Assembly: GCA_977006965.1 (NCBI GenBank)
Contig: OZ345362.1
Coordinates: 744,001-808,000 of the forward strand
DNA: 64,000 bases
Reading direction: 5' to 3'
From: Phymatolithon calcareum
Taxonomy: Eukaryota; Rhodophyta; Florideophyceae; Hapalidiales
Shown here: piece by piece, positions 30,378 to 40,433 of the stretch
Layout: each line of letters starts with the position of its first letter
How positions within the stretch are numbered: position 1 is the stretch's first letter
Made by a program: the position numbers and the translations under genes
Notes under the pieces: generated by a model
Told to the model about the DNA's origin: nothing
The model's input: only the letters and a program-made list of their open reading frames with translations
The model's database searches: none

Positions 30378-32557
30378 GCAATAAAAAGGTCATCCACGTA
30401 GATAGCTAACAGTACAGTTACGCCGTCAACATCACCGGAGAACAATCCGCTGTCTCCAGGGCATGGATGGACACCCACTGCTTCAAGAACTTGTCGGATG
30501 GTATTGTACCACGCACGGGGTGACTCTTTGAGACCGTATACCGCCTTCTGAAGCTTGCAAACATACTCGGGATGTACCGGGTCAACGAAGCCCTCGGGCT
30601 GGTCCATGTAGATTTCGTGCTCAAGTTTGCCATTGAGAAAGGCATTCATAACGTCCATGTCATGCATGAACATCTGTTTTTCAATCGCGACAGACAACAT
30701 AACGCGCAGCGCAGTTAGGCGTACCACGGGCGCAAATGTATCCTCGTAGTCGACTCCGAAGATTTGACGGAACCCTTTGGCAACGAGCCTAGACTTAAAT
30801 ACTTTTGGTGATGCCCGCGTCGCTGGTTTTACCTTGAACACCCAGCGACACGGTATCGACTTCTTGCTCTCTGGCAGTGGGACCAGTTTCCAGGTGTTGT
30901 TCCGGATGAGAGCTTCGTACTCGAGCTGCATAGAAGCCTTCCATTTGACGACGTCGTCCGAAGTAATAGCATTTGCAAAGGTGACGGGTGCCTCATTTAC
31001 AACGGACGAGAACATGGCAGCGACATCATCATCGCTTTCGTCCGTATCCGCGTGCTCGTATATTAGCCGTTTAGGCGGAGTTGAATGGCGCGTAGAGCGT
31101 CGGAGCGCTTGCGGTGGAGAGGAAGAAAAATGCTGCTCGGGCGAAGCGCCCGACTCTGAGTCATTCGGTTCAACAAAGTCGGCTTCCTGAGGCGCTTCCG
31201 CCAGCGGGACAGATTCGACGAAATTATGGCCTTTACTAGATTTTCTGTCTGACATCTTGATGACGCGAAGCACTTTGTTAGAGATCTGGCACGTCTCGTT
31301 CTCGCGGAATGACGCGGTCGAACTGACTATTAGCCGCTTTGTTGCCGGATCAATAAAGCGATACTGCTTCGTCGTGCTGGTGTATCCAACGAAGATACAG
31401 GGCTTCGAAACGAAGTCCCACTTCTTGCGCTTTTCTTTGGGAATGTGGACATGGGCGAGGCTACCGAATGTGCGAAGGTGATCATAAGATACAGGCTGTC
31501 CTTCAAATTCCTCCTCAGGAATCTTTCCACCAATGACACGAGAAGGTGTTTTGTTCTTCAAGTATGCTGCCGTCCTCACGGCTTCCGCCCTGTACTGCTC
31601 AGGAAGACTGGCATGTGCCAGCATGCAAAGCGCCTTCCCAATGAGCGTGCGGTTGGTACGCTCAGCCAAACCGTTCTGCTCAGGTGTGTACGGCGCGGCT
31701 GACTCATGCTGGATACCTTCTGTCGAGAGATAGTTTTGAAATGCTGCGTTGCAGTACTCTGCTCCGTTGTCCGTGCGTAGCAAACGAATGCGTCCATGAC
31801 CTTGGTTGCGCAACATGGCGCAGAAACATTTAAACGACCACAGAACCTCCGTCTTACGTCGTAGAAACGAAACGAATGTCATCCGAGTACTCTCATCGAC
31901 GAGTAGGAAAAAGTAGCGCGAGCCACCATACGATGATACGCGCATTGGTCCACAAAGGTCACTGTGCACACGCTCTAGCTTCACTTTGACATGTCCGGTT
32001 TTTGTTTCAGCGAAATGGCGGCTCGTCATTTTTCCTTTAAGGCAGGCGGTACAGTCCTTCGTGCCATTGTTTGACGAAGCATTATTTTTGGAGATACACA
32101 CCAGCGTGCGTCGCTTAAGCTCGTCGAGAGCTAACTCGGCAGGGTGACCGAGGCGTTCGTGCCATGTCGTGCGAGTGGCGAAAGTCAAATTTTGTGCTGC
32201 GTATGCAACGTTATTGAGTGCACACATCACCTTGTATGAGCGCCCGGTGCGAGGAGCGCTGAGCGCGCATGCGCCGTCAAAGTCACGCACAACTTTACAT
32301 AAGTCATTTCGGAAAATGACGGAGTACCCATTCTCCTGCATGTAGCTTACCGAAAGAAGGTTGACGTGCATCCCAGGGACATATAAAACATTTTTGAGGG
32401 TGATATTGTAGGCTCCGTTGGTTGTTGAGAAAAATCCAGCTACCAAGCCCTTTCTGTCGGCGTGTACGAGCGACCCATCGGCGAGCTCAATGTTCCGGAT
32501 GCTCGTCCTCTGAATTGATCCCGGAACAAAGAGTGACTTGTCACTGGTGGTGTGAAA
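30074..32557 (-). pseudogene. copia integrase and reverse transcriptase segment of pol
   Basis: About 790 uninterrupted codons follow the first internal Met (32446). The integrase zinc domain reads HERLGHP...CTACLKGK. The catalytic core shows HSDLCGP, LRTDNGAEY and the final Glu in TPEQNGLAERTNRTL. The reverse transcriptase has RLVAKGFRQ, DVMNAFLNG and the catalytic YVDD. The frame is intact from the TAG at 32558-32560 to about 30110, so damage to the element is limited and may be recent. After about 30110 the frame leaves the family sequence. Confidence 0.93.
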
Positions 32558-32815
32558 CTATGCGCCCGAGTCGATATACCACGTCGACATGCTCGCGCGG
32601 GTGGAGACGCGTGCGACAAAGGCATGGTTGTCTTCACCATTCTTAGAGGTGAGAGCGCCTCCACCACGCCGGCCACGATTTCCTTGTAGCTTCCTCTTCA
32701 GCGCCCAGCACTGAGACTTTTTGTGTCCCTTCTTGTGACAGTGGTGACACACGATAGCTCGTTCCTGCAGTAGCTTTTGGTCAGCCGGAGTTCCCAGTTC
32801 TTCGTTAGCTTCTTC
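32558..32815 (-). pseudogene. copia zinc knuckle and protease start
   Basis: The frame reads LLQERAIVCHHCHKKGHKK and on to the final Cys of a CX2CX4HX4C knuckle, then WYIDSGA, the aspartic protease active site. A TAG codon follows directly at 32558-32560. The knuckle is out of frame with the gag N-terminus because of an indel near 32820. Confidence 0.88.
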
Positions 32816-33363
32816 CGCCGTCCTTCATCACGCAAAATGCGTGCGTGTATGTCTTCGATAGTCAACCTGTCGATGATATTCTCGAGGGTCACCACTAGAC
32901 TCTCGTACGAGCGTGGCAGCCTTCGAAGTAGCGCAAGCTTGTACTGCTCGTCATCGACTTGCACGTCCAGCGTGCCGAGCTTGCCGAAGATTCGACGGAG
33001 CCTCTCAATGTGCTCCTGCGCCTTATCGTCGTCACTCATCTTCGACATCATCAGCTCCTCCATGAGATGCATCTTGCTGGCCACGCCCCTGTTTTCGTAG
33101 AGTTCGGACAGCTTGTCCCAGGCCTCTTTTCCAGTGTTGCATTCTTGGATGTGAACAATTTGCGAGTCCTGGACGGAGAGCCCAATCAACGCCAGGGCTT
33201 TGTTGCTCTTGGCAGGGTCTACGTCGGTACCGTCGACGACCCCCCAAAGGTCCTTCTGCACCAGCAAAAGCTTCACCTTAAATTTCCAGGCGCCATAGTT
33301 CTCGCCGTCGAGCTTGGTCACTTCGAACTTGTCTGACCCCGAATACGATGTCTCCATCGTCAA
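32816..33363 (-). pseudogene. copia gag (capsid) segment
   Basis: The start reads KFEVTKLDGENYGAWKFKV, the typical opening of copia gag polyproteins (UBN2-type domain). MHLMEELMMSKMSDDD and LLRRLPRSYESLVVTL follow. The true family frame is lost near 32820 (after RILRDEG), and the open frame then runs on nonsense to 32698. Met33363 and Met33357 are both possible starts, about 45-50 bp from the primer-binding site. Confidence 0.88.
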
Positions 33364-33403
33364 TCCAGCGTCTCAATAAATTTGGTTAGAAATTTCGAGA
33401 ACG

Positions 33404-33419
33404 TCCTGGGCCCATAGCC
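33404..33419 (-). promoter_or_regulatory. copia primer-binding site, half-tRNA(iMet) type
   Basis: The plus strand reads CTGGGCCCATAGC (33406-33418). This equals the anticodon arm of eukaryotic initiator tRNA-Met (CTGGGCCCATAAC) with one difference. The element lies on the minus strand, so its RNA would be complementary to this part of the tRNA. Drosophila copia and yeast Ty5 are primed by the 5' half of initiator tRNA cut in the anticodon loop. The position, about 45 bp before gag, is right for a primer-binding site. An LTR would then end near 33420 (plus strand begins TGTCG). Confidence 0.75.
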
Positions 33420-33420
33420 T

Positions 33421-34234
33421 GTCGTGCAGTGGTTTTCGAAGTCCCGTGGAAGGAGGCTGACGGCAGAGAAAAGTTGTCAAGATTTCCCCTTAGCAAAGTT
33501 TACCCGGATGACTAACTGGATGAGTACTTATCCAGAACGAGAGCTTAGAATGTGTGGCTCTGAACAAAAGAGTGGAACGAATGGCTATAAACGGATGATG
33601 ACTAAAACAAAGACATATAACCCATAGTAATCAGAAAAACAACAAATGCACCACAATGGAGGCAGGTCGAGACATATGCGGAATGAGCATCACACAGGCT
33701 GACAGTTGAACATCACAACAACGACGTATCTGCTCTCCATATCGGATCTGTATTCTGCATTTTCCCCAAGTAAGGTTAGCAGCGGTTCAAGCATATAATT
33801 TTTCCATTCTGTTCCATCCTTTGCGATATAAAGAGCTATTGTTCCGGTTGGGCTCGTCGCTGAAGATAGATTCTGGGATTGGTTTAATAAACTGAAGTGC
33901 CAAGTTCTCATATTTATTGTCAGAAAACAGCGATCCACAAACCCTGGTATTGGCCAGAGTTCAGCCACAGCGGCATTGATTCCCCTTTGGAGCACTTTCC
34001 AAGAAATCCACCGAAATTGATTGAGCAAAAGGACAGTCAGAATGCATGGGCAGTTGGAGCTATGAAAAGCTGCTGCCGTACAGTCTTAGGAGCGTTAATG
34101 AGCGCTTTCAAATAAACAACTAAACAGTTGCAAAAAATGGGCAGTTGGAACACTTAACAGTATCCCGAGAAAACGAGCTCGGTGCACTGATCACCGAGCA
34201 GCAAAATGGGGCACAAAGAACACACAATGACGCC
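33421..34234. other. gene-free stretch beside the copia element, possibly holding its 5' LTR
   Basis: No gene is visible. A copia 5' LTR should occupy the first few hundred bases next to the primer-binding site, but its outer edge cannot be fixed because no second LTR was found. The stretch contains CTGGATGAGTACTTATCCAG (about 33516-33535), an imperfect palindrome. Confidence 0.35.
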
Positions 34235-34430
34235 TCGCTACCGTGGGTCGTCTACGGAGAACAATACAGGAGTTCTGCCATTTAGATGGGATATCTGAGA
34301 TCCTAACTTTTTCCGCCCGCCCCTCTGGCGGTGCCTTTTCGTAAGCTACACAAAGGTAGGTAGCAACTGAGGAAGCCTTGCCCATATCTTCGGAAGTCTG
34401 TGGGACTTTTAAATAAACTTTGCTCAAAAA
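34235..34430 (+). repeat. dispersed repeat family R5, copy A
   Basis: The stretch aligns in the same orientation with 48795-48960. The strongest block is ACAAAGGTAGGTAGCA, then GAGGAAGCCT, CGCCCATATCTTCGGAAGTC-like text and CTTTTAAATAAACTT. The A-rich right end resembles the tail of a SINE or LINE. It abuts R3 copy B directly. Confidence 0.75.
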
Positions 34431-34431
34431 A

Positions 34432-34625
34432 AAGTATCCCGAAAAAGCCTTCATAGACCCCTACAGAAGAGAATGACGTGGCTCGAGCCATAGACGTGAT
34501 ACTATGCAATTCTGATTTTAATACAAGGCAAAAGAAAAATTTCGAGGCTAGTAGAATATATGCTTAGAAAGGTGCGGACTTTCCTCAAATTGGGACACAT
34601 AGTAACTTCTCAATAAATCCACTCA
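34432..34625 (+). repeat. dispersed repeat family R3, copy B (uninterrupted)
   Basis: The stretch aligns with the split copy at 16879-17038 plus 17472-17494 and shows the empty site TTCTCAATAAATCC at about 34603-34616. Identity is moderate, so the two copies are old. Confidence 0.72.
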
Positions 34626-35089
34626 ATTACGAGTCCCCTCCGCAGAACAGTACAGCAAAGAGTCTGAAAAAGTCAAACATGGAATGCGAATACACTATGA
34701 CCCCGCGAAAGGCCTTTGCGGCAGCTCTATAAGACACTGACATGCTTCACTCTTGCATACTCGTCGGGATGGATACCCAGCTACCAAGCAGAAGACATTT
34801 TTTCTGTACCACCGTATCTGCTGATGCTTGGTGCGACTTTGGAAGCACCGAGGAAAATTGATCTACGTCGATCTGGGACAGAAGTTTTCGGCGGTGGTGC
34901 GCGGCTCGATACAATGGTATCCTATAGCCTACCCCGGATGCATAAGGGGACCTCGAGAGAAAGACGGGTACTGTACTCTACTCCAATTGCGTCGCCTTGA
35001 TGCAAAGTTCGAGAGAATTTTTGGAAATCCAGAACTTCGACCGAGGAGTGATCTTCGATCTCTGGCCGATCCAACGTCCCAGCTGGAGC
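34626..35089. other. gene-free stretch with one protein-like frame
   Basis: A 115-codon plus-strand frame (34828-35175) reads GKLIYVDLGQKFSAVVRGS and LLQLRRLDAKFERIF. It looks like part of a protein but runs into the hairpin at 35090-35130 and has no recognised domain. GTACTGTAC lies inside it at 34978-34986. Confidence 0.25.
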
Positions 35090-35130
35090 AGCACCATTGG
35101 ACCTGGCATCATTCCGGGTCCAATGGTGCT
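35090..35130. repeat. perfect foldback hairpin, 14-bp arms
   Basis: AGCACCATTGGACC (35090-35103) is repeated as its exact inverted complement at 35117-35130. Confidence 0.9.
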
Positions 35131-35316
35131 AATGTTTATGTTTCAGAACTGTCCATAGGAATAATGAAAAATTGAGCTGAATTTCTGTCACGAACGGGTG
35201 ACATGTTTTGAAAACGGTATTACCCTGCCTTTTTGGTGGACCAGTCGACCGTTCAAAAATCCGCCCTGCTTCGATTCAACATTGATCTGACCTGAAACCG
35301 CAACGCGCTTCCTAGG

Positions 35317-35400
35317 CAAGATCAATCCGGACAAGGGAGCATCTTGGAAAAGCAATTATTGCTTTTCCATGATGCTCCTCTCTCCGGAATGATCTCCAAG
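35317..35400. repeat. nested foldback hairpin
   Basis: The core is GGAAAAGCAAT, one base, then its inverted complement (35346-35368). GGAGCATC/GATGCTCC (35336-35343 and 35371-35378) and TCCGGA flank it as further paired blocks. Confidence 0.85.
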
Positions 35401-35662
35401 GGCGAAAAGCTGCACAGCTGATACGTGCGATACCCAAAACAGCGCTGTTTGTTCTCGAGAATACGGCGATTACAACCCAAAGCGAAATTCTGGCCTTATC
35501 ATACGTACGATTGTGCAAAGGAATTCTTTTCTCTAAAAGTTTCATAACGTTTCTACTGAATTTAGTTGCAGAGTCGATTCAGTCAGTCCTGGTGTCATCC
35601 ATCCTTGCTGCTGCGCGATTATTGGATTTAGAGACGTTTCTACAGTACTTGTTGTGGAAGAG

Positions 35663-35688
35663 ATGACTTTTTTTATAAAAAAAGTCAT
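35663..35688. repeat. 26-bp perfect palindrome
   Basis: ATGACTTTTTTTA (35663-35675) is directly followed by its exact inverted complement (35676-35688), with no loop. Confidence 0.92.
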
Positions 35689-36750
35689 AAAAATTTCGCT
35701 TTTGCCAGAATGTAAACATACAAAAGGAAACTACGGCGGTGTAGAATTATGCACCACGGAAAAGAATCGAAAATGAAATCCGCACTTCTGCGCAGAGTTG
35801 ATAATAATTACCAAGGGCAGTAGCCATTATTGTTTTTGCGTGTGTTCGGACTACTTTTTAGAACCGGGATTGTAGAACTAGAACTTGTACTGCCTCGCCT
35901 GGAATTGAAGTTTTTCTAGTTGGTCGCATGACGTGTGTGAGAGAAAGCGGCGTGGGCGAGAACCTCTCCTGCTTGATAACACTTCGACAAGTCCTGGAAA
36001 AGTTTCGTGAAAAATTAGTCTCGGTTTGAAATAAAATCCAGTTTAGGTACAGTTTCACACTCATGATGAGTGTGCCTCAGAGGGTCATCCAGGCTGCACC
36101 TGGAAAGCTGCGCGTCAAGCCCGCAGCGTTCTTTACAGTGCGATCCGTTTTCAATTAAACGACTCATAAATTTACATTATCGCGTGATGTGTACTGCATT
36201 GGTGGATGATGCGTGCTGGACACGCCTTGCCTCGCTGGTCGCGTGACAAGTATGAACCCTGGATATTTATTGCATTGAATTTTGAAACAATAAAATGAAT
36301 TTGTGCATCCACGTCATAAAAGTCGAGTGCATGAGTCCAATAGTGCAGCTCACAGAGGGTGTGCGGAAGAGGGCTGATGACGAAAATTTGTAGCGCGATT
36401 ATTTGTCTTATCTGCATCGCACTGGTCCCGCTCGTCATCGGCGAAAGTGTTGAGAGGGAAACGGAGAGTGATCTTGCAGACACCATGGCTGTAACCTTTC
36501 AACGCGAACCCTAGGGTTACCCTTGTTTCAGAGAGATGTTTGAAAAATCATGCGGAAGCCACTCGATCACGATACAATCTGGCACAGAGCGCATACTGTC
36601 CTTGATGGCCTCCATGGTTGTACTGTTGAAGTAGGACAGGACCGTTGTGCTGCCTAGAGTTCTAGAGTTATTCTACGAAGCTCGTTAAGGTAGTGTGTCT
36701 ACTTCTCTATGTTGTCCGCACTGTGCATGAGATTCATGCCGCCTTTCTGT
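35689..36750. other. gene-free stretch
   Basis: No gene or repeat is supported. Short frames overlap on both strands. An AACCCTAGGGTT palindrome lies near 36508. Confidence 0.35.
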
Positions 36751-36832
36751 ATTATTATGAACCGGATCTGGAGCTATAGTACAAGATTCCGCAGAATCTT
36801 GTACCATAGCTCCAGATCCGCCTTATAATAAT
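36751..36832. repeat. foldback hairpin, 39-bp arms
   Basis: Arms 36751-36789 and 36794-36832 pair with about four mismatches around a 4-nt loop. The inner 11 bp (GTACAAGATTC) are perfect. Confidence 0.9.
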
Positions 36833-36844
36833 GCAAAATGCGTA

Positions 36845-36874
36845 TAGCTCTCTGGGCTGCAGCCCAGAGAGCTA
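36845..36874. repeat. 30-bp perfect palindrome
   Basis: TAGCTCTCTGGGCTG (36845-36859) is followed without a loop by its exact inverted complement (36860-36874). It lies 12 bp from the previous hairpin. Confidence 0.93.
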
Positions 36875-38228
36875 CATTTACCCACCTCCTGCAGATCCAA
36901 AGACAATCTGAAAGGGCCTTTTTATTGGTTTCTTTATTGGGGAAAGATGTCTCACGCAAAAGGTAAAACAGCTTCTCATTGTTCAGAAACTTGAGTACGT
37001 GTAGTGGTTTATCTCGGCATAATTCCTCAACACTCTGGGTGTTCACACGTCCAATAAACTTGCGTTTGGAGGCAGTAAGTCCACCACAGCGTAGCAACAG
37101 AGGTGTTCAACTGTTTCGTTAAAGGGCCTTTTTAGAAGGGAATTAATAAATTTGATAGACAGATCGGCGCAAAGTTGAGCAGCTTATTGTCCTTCTCTCG
37201 CGTGAGATATCACCCCTAACCACCCTCGAGGCTCTAATTATTTTCCGAGCTCGGCAATGTAAACCGTGCTTTGTAGTCCCCCTATCAATTTTTCACCATG
37301 CTCGGTTATACATGTACGGGGGAAGCTCAGCTTTACAAAACTCATATTAGTCAGTTTAACTCTCGCAGGCAAAGAGTTTATGCTGTGAACGATACAGACA
37401 TGCCGCAGAAAACTATCTTGAGAGTAATTATTTGCTTCGCTAGCACAAGACTGAGGTGGTGCACACGAGTGTGTTTCGCTGTTTTCACAACCTGACGTGA
37501 CATGCCATTTTCTTCTCCTCTTGTTACAGCTGCAAAGTGCGGCATCGAGGAAATTCAGCGTTGTTTTTTGTTTCTCCAATATCCGCTAAACCAAATTTCA
37601 TTCCACATGAGCGCAGGCCATTTCCAGACCTAGATACACGCAAAGAAACCTCCAAATTCAACTGTGAACAAGGCACCGTTGGCACCAACGACAATGGAAC
37701 AAGTCCCGGCTGGAGGAGGGACACGCACGTATAAGGAAAAAGAGCCTTCTGAACAAGGGCGAGAACTCCTTAAGTGGCCCACATTCGCCAGATATTTGCA
37801 CGCCTTGTCGCGCAGATAGCTGTTAAACCAGCTGGTTTGCTTGGAGCCAGCATCTCTTGTTGCTGAAGTACTACTCATCGGTACTGTAAGCTGCTATATT
37901 GTAAACAGTGCACAATTGGATGGAGTATGCACTGCTTGGGAATGGGCGCAACGTCCACGTATCACGCACTGACTGCCGTACGGATCGGTCTGAAAGAACT
38001 GTACAGCTATTTCCATTCATACACTCACTGGTTTCATAGTGGCAATGCATTCGCTCGCATCATGTTGTTCGTCGTCCGGTAACGACGCGCCGTGTGGGCC
38101 GTCACGCCTTGCAAACGTGGCCGCAAGCACCGCTTACAAGGCCGCGCCCTTTTTGCCTGGCCCTGCGCGGTGCCGATAACTTGCTCCCAACGTGCAGCCA
38201 CCTAACAACCCGCGCAACAACCCCCGTC
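36875..38228. other. gene-free stretch, 5' flank of the malectin gene
   Basis: A 107-codon minus-strand frame (36774-37097) reads KFLNNEKLFYLLRE and similar helical text, but it overlaps the palindromes and matches no family. GTACTGTA lies at 37881-37888, about 350 bp before the malectin start codon. Confidence 0.35.
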
Positions 38229-40433
38229 ATGGCGCTCCGGGCGGTTTCGACGGCCGTGCTTCTCATCGCGGCCGTGCTCGCGACCATCGGCGATGCCGTC
38301 GCACTTCCCGTCAACGCGCGCTTTGTGGCCGATGCGCCACGCGTTGATCCGTCTTTCAATATTAACTGCGGTGGCAAAGCAAACTCGCGCTTCATGACCG
38401 ATGACTATAAATGGATTGTTGGCAACACTTCCTTCTACGACGATGTGGACGCGGTAATTGGCGGCGCGGAGCCGAAGAACCTATATATGTACAGGAGTCA
38501 TCGCTACGGCGCTAGCAGTAACGCGGAATGGGGTTACGATATTCCCGTGAAGGTTCCCGGTACTTACGGTTGTACCGTGCATTTCGCGGAGACGTATGTC
38601 AACGCGTTTTCCAACGGCTCTCGCGTCTTTGACCTCACCATAAAAGCAAAGGGGAAGCCAGTTGTGTTCAAGAATATCGATGTATTCAAGGACCTGAAGG
38701 GTGCAAAGTTCACCGTGTACACCAAGACTGCCGTTGACCTTGTTGTCACTAAAGGAATTTCCTTCCGCGTGAAGAAGCTCCGAACCAGCAAGCAACCCGC
38801 CTTCATGTCAGGTATCACATGCGAGCGAACGGGTGAGCTTCCTGCCGGCACGAAAGCGGAAATCCCCATTTCTGCACCAGGTCCCAGTGACCCCGTTCCG
38901 GTGATGCTCGAACCGGTTACCGCGATCGGTAAGGCGCTCGTTGGTGACGAAATTAACATCAACGCTGGGTACAAAGCCATTGGTCGTTTCATGGCCGAAG
39001 ACGTGAAATGGCTTACGTATGGTCCATCCACTGTCTTCTTTTTGGAGAACCAGCCGATCGGTGGCGCGGATGTGATGAACAACCAATCTCTCTGGTCGCA
39101 CCGTTACGGTATCAGGGGCGCACCATTCGGTTACAACATCCCGGTGAAGTCGCCTGGTGTTTGGGACTGCACTTTGCATTGGGCCGAGATCGATTCCGAG
39201 AAAAAGGTGGGAGATCGCGTCTTCGATGCACAGTTGCAGGACAGGATGTACTCCAATATTGATGTCCTCAAGGCGACCGGGAACGCACTTTTCACTTCGC
39301 ACACACAGACCTTCCAGGATATCCCGATTGCCGATTCCCTCGTGATCAAACTCATGCCCAAGAGGGGAGATGCCATGCTTTCGTCAATCACTTGTGCAAA
39401 AAATTTCAATGTTACCTCGGGAGCTGCGGCCGCACTTCTCTCCGAAAGAGCTATTGGAACGGCAGAGGTAAGTCTGGAACCTGTACCTGTAGTCACCCCG
39501 GTAGCGGCCACTCCAGTCACTGTGCCGATACCGACCTCTACCCCGTCCGTTGTCCCTGCCGCCGTCATTTCGGCTGCTCCAAGTACTGACCCTGTTCCGC
39601 TACCCTCCGTCTCGCTGGTTCCTGTTCCTTCTTCCTCGCAGACACAAAACGAAGCTCCCATTCCTGATATCACCCCTGGTCCCGTGACCATTTCTGAGGC
39701 AGATGTCCTACTCAATGACATTACCCTCGATGCGACACCTGTGCCGTCGGCGGATCAGGTCCTCCAAACCGTGGAGCTCACCCTCACTGTTCCCACCGAC
39801 ACCAATGTAAACAACACACTGAAGGACATGGTGAAGAACGTTACGGCCACCGGTTCAGGAACGGACATGAGCGCATGGGCTGTGACGAACATGAATGCGA
39901 CCACTGTCGAATTGGCGACCAAGTCCTTGACAACAGAGCCGACCAGTTTTTATGTGGACTGCAAGGTGCCTCTTGATAAGAAAACAGGCTTGGACCAGGT
40001 GAAAAACTTGACAAGGTACCTGCAATTAGGCAATGGCACAAAGCAGTTGCAGACAGTTTACCCCAATGCAACCATTGATTACCGAACACTGCCCAACACA
40101 GATGCATTCGTTGCCGCAGATCCTGTTCCAGCCGCAACGAAGACATCAACCATCGTGGCAGCCGTTGTGGGTACGCTTCTCGGTGTTCTCCTGATTGTTG
40201 CCATAATGGCCTTTTTCGTAATCCACCGTCATCGACGCAATGACCCAAGCACTGGCGATTTCGACGCACCGCCACCTGAAGACTCTGAGGCGCGATCGAG
40301 CGCAGCTCGCAGTGAAAATGCCGGATCTTTTATTGACGACGATTCGACATTCACGGCTGCAACAAGTCGTGCTGGTGATCCTGAGGCCGGCGTGACGCTA
40401 GACAAGGATGTTTGGGGACGAGGATCGTCGTAA
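38229..40433 (+). CDS. type I membrane protein with two malectin-like domains
   Basis: I choose Met at 38229 because a clear signal peptide follows (residues 1-26, ALLIAAVLA-type core). The open frame extends 45 codons further up to 38094 without signal-like character. The 734-residue protein has two malectin-like carbohydrate-binding domains, about 43-198 and 242-391. Each opens with FNINCGG or ININAGY and contains HRYG, then CTVHFAE or CTLHWAE, GSRVFD or GDRVFD, and a closing SGITC or SSITC. A Pro/Ser/Thr-rich linker (about 415-490), a membrane-proximal domain with several N-glycosylation sites (about 500-635), one membrane span (about 640-665) and an acidic Ser-rich tail follow. Malectin domains bind glycans in the ER lumen or at the cell surface. 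There is no kinase domain, unlike plant malectin receptor kinases. It converges with the gene at 42325-43722. Confidence 0.9.
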   Translation: MALRAVSTAVLLIAAVLATIGDAVALPVNARFVADAPRVDPSFNINCGGKANSRFMTDDYKWIVGNTSFYDDVDAVIGGAEPKNLYMYRSHRYGASSNAEWGYDIPVKVPGTYGCTVHFAETYVNAFSNGSRVFDLTIKAKGKPVVFKNIDVFKDLKGAKFTVYTKTAVDLVVTKGISFRVKKLRTSKQPAFMSGITCERTGELPAGTKAEIPISAPGPSDPVPVMLEPVTAIGKALVGDEININAGYKAIGRFMAEDVKWLTYGPSTVFFLENQPIGGADVMNNQSLWSHRYGIRGAPFGYNIPVKSPGVWDCTLHWAEIDSEKKVGDRVFDAQLQDRMYSNIDVLKATGNALFTSHTQTFQDIPIADSLVIKLMPKRGDAMLSSITCAKNFNVTSGAAAALLSERAIGTAEVSLEPVPVVTPVAATPVTVPIPTSTPSVVPAAVISAAPSTDPVPLPSVSLVPVPSSSQTQNEAPIPDITPGPVTISEADVLLNDITLDATPVPSADQVLQTVELTLTVPTDTNVNNTLKDMVKNVTATGSGTDMSAWAVTNMNATTVELATKSLTTEPTSFYVDCKVPLDKKTGLDQVKNLTRYLQLGNGTKQLQTVYPNATIDYRTLPNTDAFVAADPVPAATKTSTIVAAVVGTLLGVLLIVAIMAFFVIHRHRRNDPSTGDFDAPPPEDSEARSSAARSENAGSFIDDDSTFTAATSRAGDPEAGVTLDKDVWGRGSS

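Larger units (their letters stand above)
29430..33420 (-). mobile_element. Ty1/copia retrotransposon, nearly complete internal region, inactive
   Basis: Read on the minus strand, the order is primer-binding site, gag, zinc knuckle, aspartic protease, integrase, reverse transcriptase, RNase H. Integrase before reverse transcriptase defines Ty1/copia. There is one frameshift in gag (about 32820), one in-frame TAG after the protease active site (32558-32560) and one frameshift between reverse transcriptase and RNase H (about 30110). A polypurine-tract candidate, TTTCGAGGGG, lies at 29432-29441 (minus strand). No matching pair of LTRs could be found, so one or both are lost, diverged or displaced. 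Confidence 0.92.

Noticed and set aside
33516-33526. GGATGAGTAC shared with 29418-29427 as a possible LTR match
   Set aside because: The similarity does not extend beyond about 10 bases on either side.
34828-35175. 115-codon plus-strand frame as a gene
   Set aside because: Protein-like in places, but it ends in a foldback hairpin and has no recognised domain.
36774-37097. 107-codon minus-strand frame as a gene
   Set aside because: Its 3' third is made of two palindromes, so the frame is probably accidental.
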